Below are positions 1-5,067 of a stretch of 7,724 nucleotides of DNA, piece by piece (positions within the stretch are counted from its first letter, which is position 1; every line of letters starts with the position of its first letter). The notes under the pieces were generated by a model. The model was not told the DNA's origin and did no database searches. It saw only the letters and a program-made list of their open reading frames with translations. The DNA is from CAYMLL01 sp964390645. GTDB lineage: Bacteria > Planctomycetota > UBA8108. A program made the translations under genes and the position numbers. Location of the stretch: assembly GCA_964390645.1 (NCBI GenBank), contig CAYMLL010000332.1, positions 1 to 7,724 on the forward strand. Direction: 5' to 3'.

Positions 1-69
1 CGGGGGCGTGACGAGGCGCTCCGGCGGCCCGAAGCCCCCGCGCCGGCCGACGCGCCGCGGAGCCGGTGA
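1..69 (+). CDS. 3' end of an upstream gene (partial)
   Basis: A frame open from the first base ends at a TGA at 67-69 and would encode a 22-residue Arg/Pro/Ala-rich tail (ending PRSR). It runs in the same direction as the other genes, and two inverted repeats follow it before the next promoter-like sequence, as expected at the end of a transcription unit. The stretch is too short and too low in complexity to name a family. It could be chance in GC-rich DNA, where stop codons are rare. Confidence 0.3.
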   Translation, partial: RGRDEALRRPEAPAPADAPRSR

Positions 70-82
70 GGGGCGCGGTCGT

Positions 83-97
83 CACCTGCGGCAGGTG
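83..97. promoter_or_regulatory. Perfect inverted repeat (CACCTGC-G-GCAGGTG)
   Basis: Seven bases are exactly mirrored around a single central G. A one-base loop is too tight for an RNA hairpin, so this looks more like a dyad bound by a dimeric protein. It lies between the putative end of the upstream gene and the promoter-like pair at 150-178. No regulator is recognised. Confidence 0.3.
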
Positions 98-110
98 GTC
101 GCCACTCCCC

Positions 111-136
111 ACGAGCCGGCCCGGGCTGGCGCTCGT
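111..136. terminator. GC-rich hairpin between genes, no T-run
   Basis: ACGAGC at 111-116 pairs with GCTCGT at 131-136. The interior is itself able to pair (GCC/GGC around a CCCGGG core), giving a compact stem-loop about 40 bases after the putative stop of the upstream gene. No run of T follows, so it is not a classical intrinsic terminator. It could protect a 3' end or act as an operator. Terminator is the best guess only. Confidence 0.25.
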
Positions 137-149
137 CGGGTGTGATTCG

Positions 150-178
150 TTGACTTCCGACCAGGCGACGAGGATTCT
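150..178 (+). promoter_or_regulatory. Putative sigma-70-type promoter of the dockerin-like gene
   Basis: TTGACT at 150-155 matches five of six bases of the -35 consensus. It is followed after exactly 17 bases by GATTCT (173-178), which keeps the A at position 2 and the T at position 6 of the -10 box. The start codon lies 46 bases further on. The same arrangement, TTGACT-N17-GATGCT, occurs upstream of the CotH gene, which raises confidence a little. The -10 match is poor (three of six). Confidence 0.35.
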
Positions 179-224
179 TGAGGGGCGGGGGTCGACGCAC
201 GGACGGAATCGGAACAGGGAGACG

Positions 225-1655
225 ATGAGAGCTCGCACCGTGATCGCGGTGGTCGTCGGGATCGTCGCAAGCACCATGGTCGCTCCGGCGAGCACCTTCA
301 CGGGTGCCGTCAACTCGGACTGGAACAACCCGGACAACTGGTCCGCGGGCATCCCGGCCGGCCGGGAAGGAGCGCTCATTCCCGATGGCGCGACGGTCGA
401 CGTCACGGCCACACCACCGACCTTCAACGCCGACTTCGACGTGCAGGTCGCCACGGTGAACATCACGGGATCCGAAGTGGTGGTGACCTTTGCCTCGAAC
501 GCCTGGTGGGGGCGCAACCGGGGGCTTGCCCGGATCAACATCCGTGACGGCGCGCGGCTGAATCAGATCTCCGGGAACACGCACTTCGGCACGGACCAGA
601 ACACGTCGACGACGATGGTCCTCGACAACGGCATCTTCGACAACCTGGACCAGATCAAGAACGGTGGCGGCACCCGCAGTCGCATGTGCCTGCTGCTGTC
701 GAACGGCAGCGTCATCAACGGCAAGCACTTCTGGCTGCGCAGCGAGCGCGCCGATCAGTCCGGCTTCCTGCGAGGTTCCGGCACCATCAGCGTGACGGAC
801 AGCTTCAAGAACAACGGACGGGTGGAGGCTGTCGGTGGCGCCCTGTCGTTCACCAGCTTCGGCGGTGGTCTCTGGGACGACAACGGCTGGCCGATCGAGA
901 TGAGCGACGGTCGCCGGGCCGGCTGGTACGCGTCGGACGCGGGTCGTCTCGACCTGCCGACGCTCGAGGTGAACGGCAGCGTCAGCTGGGGCGAGGCACC
1001 GGACGACTCGACCCTCGACATCGTCAACAGTCTGCGGATCGACGCTCCCGACGCCGCCGGCACGGTGAGCATCTCGTTGCTCGCCGCGGATGCGGCGGGG
1101 GTGCGGGCCGGACTGATCCGGCCGATCGGCATCTGGGAGGTCGAGACCGGCGGTGCTCTACGTCGCGCCGAGGTGATGATCCGGTACGACGATCACGCCG
1201 CCGCGGCGCTCGACTCGGTGAAGCTCCTCCACCATGCCGGGGCGGGCTGGGTCGAGGTGACCGCGGGCGACAGCAGGTCGATCATCTCGTCGAATTCCGC
1301 TCAGACGCTGGCCGGGCAGTTCGCGGTCGCCGAGGATGCCGAGGATCTCGTCAACGGTGACGGGACCCCGTTTCGCCGCGGAGACGCCGACGGCGATGGA
1401 AGCCTCCGGCTGACCGATGCCGTCCGCATCCTGACCTTTCTGTTCCAGGGCGTCGAGGCGCCGGACTGCGTCGATACAGCCGACGCGGACAACGACAACG
1501 AGGTGCTCTTGACGGACGCCGTGCTCGTCCTGGCGTATCTCTTCCAGCAGGGAGCAGCGCCCTTGGACCCGGGACCGGACGTCTGTGGCGAGGATCCGGA
1601 CGGGGATGACCCGGCCGACGATCTCACCTGTGAGCGCTACGGGTCGTGCGAGTGA
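225..1655 (+). CDS. Secreted beta-solenoid-like protein with C-terminal dockerin-like domain
   Basis: This encodes an exported protein of 476 residues. The start at 225 is chosen over an upstream in-frame start at 66 because AGGGAG lies just before it and a typical signal peptide follows: basic MRAR, a hydrophobic stretch at about 6-20, and probable cleavage after APA at 20-22. The mature N-terminus carries the DWNNPDNW motif (32-39), common at the start of large extracellular planctomycete-type proteins. The middle (about 60-380) is rich in Gly, Asn, Ser and Val with short repeating strands (GSGTISVTDSFKNNGRVE), which suggests a beta-solenoid. The C-terminus has two calcium loops, D387-x-D-x-D-G...D398 and D420-x-D-x-D...D431. 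Each is followed by a hydrophobic helix ending in FLFQG or YLFQQG, which is the dockerin type I pattern. Four cysteines (415, 454, 469, 475) surround the end of this domain. No enzyme motif is seen. A structural, adhesive or binding role is inferred. Exact function is unknown. Confidence 0.85.
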   Translation: MRARTVIAVVVGIVASTMVAPASTFTGAVNSDWNNPDNWSAGIPAGREGALIPDGATVDVTATPPTFNADFDVQVATVNITGSEVVVTFASNAWWGRNRGLARINIRDGARLNQISGNTHFGTDQNTSTTMVLDNGIFDNLDQIKNGGGTRSRMCLLLSNGSVINGKHFWLRSERADQSGFLRGSGTISVTDSFKNNGRVEAVGGALSFTSFGGGLWDDNGWPIEMSDGRRAGWYASDAGRLDLPTLEVNGSVSWGEAPDDSTLDIVNSLRIDAPDAAGTVSISLLAADAAGVRAGLIRPIGIWEVETGGALRRAEVMIRYDDHAAAALDSVKLLHHAGAGWVEVTAGDSRSIISSNSAQTLAGQFAVAEDAEDLVNGDGTPFRRGDADGDGSLRLTDAVRILTFLFQGVEAPDCVDTADADNDNEVLLTDAVLVLAYLFQQGAAPLDPGPDVCGEDPDGDDPADDLTCERYGSCE

Positions 1656-1774
1656 CGAGGCGCCAAGTGCCTCTGTCGCCCGCGTCACCGCCGGCGACCG
1701 GCATCCGTTGACCGTCCCCGTCGGTGCGAGCGCCGCGCCGCGCGCCTTCCTCGTGTTTTTCAGCCCTATCTGGC

Positions 1775-1783
1775 GGGGGGGGG
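1775..1783 (+). repeat. Nine-G homopolymer upstream of the CotH promoter
   Basis: An uninterrupted run of nine G sits seven bases upstream of the TTGACT at 1791. It is the only such run in this intergenic region. Runs of this length are prone to slippage in replication and to miscounting in sequencing. Any effect on the promoter is inference. Confidence 0.6.
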
Positions 1784-1790
1784 CGTGGTG

Positions 1791-1819
1791 TTGACTCCCG
1801 GTCGAGGAGCGCCGATGCT
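1791..1819 (+). promoter_or_regulatory. Putative sigma-70-type promoter of the CotH gene
   Basis: TTGACT at 1791-1796 is followed after exactly 17 bases by GATGCT at 1814-1819. It differs from the pair at 150-178 by a single base across the two hexamers. The start codon of the CotH gene is about 186 bases downstream, which would leave a long untranslated leader. The -10 element matches only three of six consensus bases, so this is a candidate. Confidence 0.33.
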
Positions 1820-1877
1820 GATCGTGCTCGGCTCTCCCGCGGATTCCCGCGAGCAGCTGCTCGAGCCTTGCCGGGAG

Positions 1878-1891
1878 GTCCGAGATCGGAC
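1878..1891. promoter_or_regulatory. Dyad GTCCGA-GA-TCGGAC in the CotH leader
   Basis: Perfect 6+6 inverted repeat with a two-base centre, about 60 bases after the putative -10 box. The centre is too small for a stable RNA loop, so a DNA operator is more likely. It shares its last three bases with the hairpin at 1889-1915. Confidence 0.3.
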
Positions 1892-1915
1892 AGGGCCGGG
1901 TCGACGGCTCCTGTC
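1889..1915 (+). promoter_or_regulatory. Bulged hairpin in the CotH 5' leader
   Basis: GACAGG (1889-1894) pairs with CCTGTC (1910-1915), and after one bulged T the stem continues GCC (1895-1897) with GGC (1906-1908). This gives nine base pairs closed by an eight-base loop. No T-run follows, so it does not look like a terminator. It lies about 90 bases before the start codon and could affect leader stability or regulation. I recognise no riboswitch family. Confidence 0.3.
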
Positions 1916-2005
1916 GCGTCCGGGAAAGGCGAAGCCTGCTCGCACATGCGGGGTTTCAGAAGCTGCCGGTCTCGCTCGCCCCCCTCACGTGAAGAAGGAA
2001 AAGGC

Positions 2006-4189
2006 ATGATCGTGTCGATGAGCATCCTCCGTCTCGCGCTGATCTTCGTGTGTACCGTGCTGATTTTTTCGACGGCCTCCGCCCAGGATGAGCAGCGTCC
2101 CGAGAAGCGGCCCGGCGCTGGCGCGGAGCCGGAGTCCCGAGGGCTTCGCGAGCGAGAAGGCGAGCGGCGTCGCGGCGAGCCGCCCGAGGAGGTCCGGCGG
2201 CGCTTCGATGTCGACGGTGATGGTGAACTCGACGAGAAGGAGCGCTCTGCGATGCGGGAGTTCTTCCGCGGGCGTGGCGGTCGAGATGGTCGGCGTCGTG
2301 GGCCGCGAAACGAGCGCCTGAAGCTCGTCGAGAGTTTCGACAAGGACGGCGACGGTCGGCTGGACCCGGCGGAGCGCTCGGAGGCCCGCAAGCACGTCAA
2401 GGAGACGCGTCGAACGCAGGGGGGCCGTGGGGGACCGGGAGGGCGTGGCGGCTTCGGGGGCCGTGGTCGTCGGCCACCCTCGGCGGGGCGCGACACGCCC
2501 GGTGAGGAGACGCGGGAGCGCGAGAAGGTCGCGGTCGCCGACGTCGAGCCCCTGTCCGGTCGCGGACTCTACGATCCAGGCGTGTTGCGAACTCTCTTCC
2601 TGACCTTCCCGCAGCAGGACTGGGAGGAGGAGCTCGCCGACTTCTACCGCACCGACGTGGAGGTCCCCGCCGACCTCGTCGTCGATGGCGTCACCTACCG
2701 CTCCGTCGGTGTTCGATTTCGCGGCAACTCCTCGTTCTCCTCGGTGCCGGCAGGAAAGAAGCGGTCGTTCAACATCTCGGTCGATCACGTCGAAGACGCT
2801 CAGCGTCTGCTCGGCTACAAGACGCTCAACCTGCTGAACTCCAACGCGGATCCGAGCTTTTTGCGCGAGATTCTCTTCGACCATGTCAGTCGAGAGTACA
2901 TACCGGCGGCTCTGGCGAACCTGGTCAAGGTCGTGGTCAACGGGGAGAGCTGGGGGATCTACGTCAACGTTCAGCAGTTCAACAAGGAGTTCGTGGAGGA
3001 GCGCTTCGGGACGCGGGACGGGGCCCGCTGGAAGATCTCCCAGGGTCGCGGCGGCGGTGCGCGCTCTCTGCGCTACGACGGTGACGATCCCGAGGTCTAC
3101 AAGAGTGGCCTCGAGATGAAGACGGAGGAGAACGCCGACGCGGCGTGGGCGCAGCTCATCCACTTCACCAAGGTCCTCGAGGAGACTCCCCCGGAGCGGC
3201 TGGTCGAGGAGCTGGGCCCGGTTCTCGCCGTTGACGAGACGCTGTGGTACATCGCCGTGGAGACGGTCTTCACGGACGAGGGCTACGTCAGCCGCGGCGC
3301 GGACTACCTGATCTACCTCGATCCGCAGGGCCGTTTTCACCTAGTGACGACCGCCAACAACGAGACCTTCGGCCTCGGCGCCCGGGGGGCCCGCGGGGGG
3401 CCCCCGGCCCGCCGGGGGGGGCGGGGGGGGGGGCGGGGTGGGGGGGGGGGGGGGGGTGGGTTTTTGTGGGTCCCCGCCGCGATCGGGGGCGCCCGGACGG
3501 GCTACAGGAGCGTGAGCGCGGCCGCCCTGAGCGGGACGGTGAGCGTCGTCGTCCGGACGCGGCTCGAGATCGCCGCCCCGGTGACGGGGACCGCCCCGAG
3601 CGGGACGGTGAGCGGGACGGTGAGCGGGACGGTGAGCGGGACGGTGAGCGTCGCCGCGCAGACCCGGATCGAGACCGCCGCGCCGGCGACGGGGACCGCC
3701 CCGGCGGGGATCGCGAGCGCGGTCGCCCCGGGGCGAACGACGCACGGCGCGGACGGCGACCCGGGGATCGCGATCGTGGACGCGACCGACCACCCGGCGG
3801 CGCCCCCCGGGCCGTCGAGAGCTACAAGCTCGATCCCCTCGGCCACGAGAAGGACCCGGACCGCCCCCTCATCAGCAAGCTCCTGGCGATTCCCGAGCTC
3901 CGGGCCCGCTATCTCGCCCACGTGCGGACCATCGCTCAGCAGTCGCTCGACTGGAAGAGGCTCGGCCCCGTGGTCGAAGGCTACCGCGAGCTCGTCGGCG
4001 CCGAGGTCGCCAGGGACGTCACCAAGCTCTATCCGACCGAGGCCTTCGTCGGGTCGATCGACGGCGATGTTCCCGGTCGGCGTCGGCCGGTTCCCGGGCT
4101 CAGGAGCTTCGTCGTGCAGCGGCGGGAGTTCCTGCTCTCCCATCCCGAGATCTCCCGGCCAAGTCCGAGGATCGCCGCGGTGGACGTGA
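2006..4189 (+). CDS. EF-hand and CotH kinase protein, N-terminal part (frame broken)
   Basis: The start at 2006 follows GAAGGAAAAGG and opens a signal peptide with likely cleavage after ASA (24-26). An in-frame start at 1724 is rejected because it would put an Arg-rich stretch before that signal. Two canonical EF-hand loops lie at 68-79 (DVDGDGELDEKE) and 112-123 (DKDGDGRLDPAE), then a Gly/Arg linker. The CotH kinase domain begins near Y189, with VRFRGNSSF (236-244), KKRSFNI (from 251), LNLLNSNADPSFLRE (274-288) and NNETFG (451-456). CotH proteins are atypical kinases known from Bacillus spore coat and bacterial effectors; the substrate here is unknown. After about residue 460 the reading enters a G-rich tract. 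From there the frame runs to a stop at 4189 in an Ala/Gly/Ser/Thr-rich sequence unlike the family, while the expected CotH continuation is found in another frame (3457-4941). So the true product is either about 978 residues after frame repair, or this frame with an unrelated tail of roughly 240 residues. Confidence 0.8.
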   Translation: MIVSMSILRLALIFVCTVLIFSTASAQDEQRPEKRPGAGAEPESRGLREREGERRRGEPPEEVRRRFDVDGDGELDEKERSAMREFFRGRGGRDGRRRGPRNERLKLVESFDKDGDGRLDPAERSEARKHVKETRRTQGGRGGPGGRGGFGGRGRRPPSAGRDTPGEETREREKVAVADVEPLSGRGLYDPGVLRTLFLTFPQQDWEEELADFYRTDVEVPADLVVDGVTYRSVGVRFRGNSSFSSVPAGKKRSFNISVDHVEDAQRLLGYKTLNLLNSNADPSFLREILFDHVSREYIPAALANLVKVVVNGESWGIYVNVQQFNKEFVEERFGTRDGARWKISQGRGGGARSLRYDGDDPEVYKSGLEMKTEENADAAWAQLIHFTKVLEETPPERLVEELGPVLAVDETLWYIAVETVFTDEGYVSRGADYLIYLDPQGRFHLVTTANNETFGLGARGARGGPPARRGGRGGGRGGGGGGGGFLWVPAAIGGARTGYRSVSAAALSGTVSVVVRTRLEIAAPVTGTAPSGTVSGTVSGTVSGTVSVAAQTRIETAAPATGTAPAGIASAVAPGRTTHGADGDPGIAIVDATDHPAAPPGPSRATSSIPSATRRTRTAPSSASSWRFPSSGPAISPTCGPSLSSRSTGRGSAPWSKATASSSAPRSPGTSPSSIRPRPSSGRSTAMFPVGVGRFPGSGASSCSGGSSCSPIPRSPGQVRGSPRWT
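3384..3470 (+). repeat. G-rich low-complexity tract with a 17-G run; probable site of frame change
   Basis: The tract contains G runs of 6, 6, 8, 11, 4 and 17 bases (the longest at 3440-3456), broken by short C runs and single T, then GGGTTTTTGTGGG. It lies inside the Gly/Arg linker of the CotH protein and has G-quadruplex potential on the coding strand. The conserved protein sequence is in one frame before it and in another after it. Removing two bases or adding one would join the halves. Such a tract is a prime place for sequencing error, but also for real slippage. Confidence 0.85.
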
Positions 4190-4941
4190 GCTGCGGGTCC
4201 GGCTCCTCTCCGACTCCGGAGGATCGCGCAACCGTCAGCGCCAGGATGTCGGGTGACGTGAAGCCCGCGACCGTTCTGCTCTACTTCTCGCTCGGCAGCC
4301 GCGGCTCTTTCGAGCGCGTCGAGATGAAGGCCTCCGGTGGCGCCTGGACTGCCAGCATCCCGCCGGCCCCGGCAGGCACGGTCGTTCGCTACTACGTCGA
4401 AGCCCGAGCCTCCGCCGAGCTCCGCACCACCACGTTCCATCCGGCGAAGGCGGAGTCCGGACCGCTGACCTACCTGGTCCTGACGCCGTCACCGGTGAGC
4501 TCAGCCGTACGTATCAACGAGGTGATGGCGTGGAATCGATCCGGCGTCGCGGATCCTCAGGGCGAGCATGACGACTGGATCGAGCTCCACAACTCGTCGG
4601 ACCGAGTGGTGGATCTCTCCGAGCTCTACCTCAGCGACGATCCGCGAAACCCGCGCAAGTGGCGGTTCCCGGCGTCGTCGTCGATCAAGCCGGGCGGATA
4701 CGTCGTCGTCTGGGCCGACGCGGACGGCACCGACCGACCCGGTCTGCACGCCGGCTTCACGATTCCGAAGGCCGGCGGACGCGTTCTTCTCATCGACGCC
4801 GACGGTCGCGGCAACCAGGTCCTCGACTCGGTGCTCTTCTCCGGCGCCGGGCGTGCCGACCGATCGCTGGGGCGCGTCCCCGACGGTGGCGGCGGGTTCC
4901 GGGTCCTGCGGGGCTCGCCAGGAGCCGGCAATGGCGGCTGA
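3457..4941 (+). CDS. CotH C-terminal part with Ig-like segment and lamin-tail domain (no own start)
   Basis: This is the continuation of the preceding CotH gene in another frame, drawn from the end of the 17-G run. The frame is open further upstream, to an ATG at 3244 that has no sign of being used. It starts with a hydrophilic Arg/Asp/Glu/Gly linker containing GERD repeats. From about 3814 come the C-terminal helices of CotH proteins (LDPLG, RPLISKLLAIPELRARYLAHVRTI, then QRREFLL). A segment at about 4210-4480 (VLLYFSLG, GGAWTASIPP, VVRYYVEA) resembles Ig/Fn3-like modules seen next to CotH domains. From 4507 to about 4920 is a lamin-tail domain: INEVMAWN, DDWIELHNSSDRVVDLSELYLSDD, GGYVVVWAD, SLGRVPDG. 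Lamin-tail domains in bacteria occur on exported proteins and are thought to be surface or binding modules. The stop is at 4939-4941. A separate protein is unlikely because this half lacks a signal peptide and ribosome binding site. Confidence 0.8.
   Translation, partial: WVFVGPRRDRGRPDGLQERERGRPERDGERRRPDAARDRRPGDGDRPERDGERDGERDGERDGERRRADPDRDRRAGDGDRPGGDRERGRPGANDARRGRRPGDRDRGRDRPPGGAPRAVESYKLDPLGHEKDPDRPLISKLLAIPELRARYLAHVRTIAQQSLDWKRLGPVVEGYRELVGAEVARDVTKLYPTEAFVGSIDGDVPGRRRPVPGLRSFVVQRREFLLSHPEISRPSPRIAAVDVSCGSGSSPTPEDRATVSARMSGDVKPATVLLYFSLGSRGSFERVEMKASGGAWTASIPPAPAGTVVRYYVEARASAELRTTTFHPAKAESGPLTYLVLTPSPVSSAVRINEVMAWNRSGVADPQGEHDDWIELHNSSDRVVDLSELYLSDDPRNPRKWRFPASSSIKPGGYVVVWADADGTDRPGLHAGFTIPKAGGRVLLIDADGRGNQVLDSVLFSGAGRADRSLGRVPDGGGGFRVLRGSPGAGNGG
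3541..3705 (+). repeat. Imperfect 60-bp direct repeat at 105-bp spacing
   Basis: The segment starting at 3541 (GAGCGTCGTCGTCC...) recurs at 3646 with roughly a quarter of positions changed. Both copies end in GACGGGGACCGCCCCG. In the C-terminal CotH frame they encode GERRRPDAARDRRPGDGDRP and GERRRADPDRDRRAGDGDRP. The conserved protein repeat supports this frame as the coding one here. Confidence 0.75.
3598..3645 (+). repeat. Four tandem copies of a 12-bp repeat (GAGCGGGACGGT)
   Basis: Four exact 12-bp units lie head to tail, with a fifth copy at 3529-3540. In the frame of the C-terminal CotH half each unit encodes Glu-Arg-Asp-Gly. The unit is a multiple of three, so changes in copy number would not alter the frame. 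It belongs to the charged linker between the two parts of the CotH domain. Confidence 0.9.
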
Positions 4942-4996
4942 GGAGCGAAGACCTCATCGCGATGCACGACGCCGTCCGTGTCGTCGAAAGCTCCAG

Positions 4997-5024
4997 GGCT
5001 CGAGGCCGACGATCCGGTCGAGCC
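4997..5024. terminator. Seven-bp-stem hairpin between CotH and sulfatase genes
   Basis: GGCTCGA (4997-5003) and TCGAGCC (5018-5024) form a perfect stem around a 14-base loop in which two further G-C pairs are possible. It lies 56 bases after the CotH stop and 44 before the sulfatase start. No T-run follows, so it may be a weak terminator, an mRNA processing or stability element, or an operator. No promoter-like pair is visible in this 126-base gap, so read-through from the CotH gene is plausible. Confidence 0.35.
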
Positions 5025-5067
5025 GGCGACTGTCCATCCCCGAATCTCAACCTCCGAGGCTCCACCG

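Noticed and set aside
686..1360. Arg-rich plus-strand frame inside the dockerin-like gene
   Set aside because: It overlaps a clearly better frame with a signal peptide and calcium loops. Its composition is typical of an out-of-frame reading of GC-rich codons.
1915..1960. Riboswitch-like GGAAAGGCGAAGCC sequence in the CotH leader
   Set aside because: It superficially recalls cyclic-di-GMP riboswitch cores, but the conserved ACGCAAAGCC element and paired arms are missing.
1985..3340. Long open frame on the minus strand (about 450 codons) opposite the CotH gene
   Set aside because: It is the complement of a well-supported CotH and EF-hand coding sequence. GC-rich codon use leaves antisense frames open, and its protein shows no recognisable domain or signal peptide.
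3529..3645. Tandem 12-bp repeats as a CRISPR-like array
   Set aside because: The units are contiguous, with no spacers of uniform length, and encode a regular protein repeat.
3502..4440. Minus-strand frame with repeated TVPL units
   Set aside because: The repeats are only the antisense reading of the 12-bp repeats in the CotH linker, and the plus-strand frame carries recognisable CotH helices.
4978..5067. Upstream in-frame start for the sulfatase
   Set aside because: It would place 30 polar residues before the signal peptide and run through the intergenic hairpin. The start at 5068 has a ribosome binding site.
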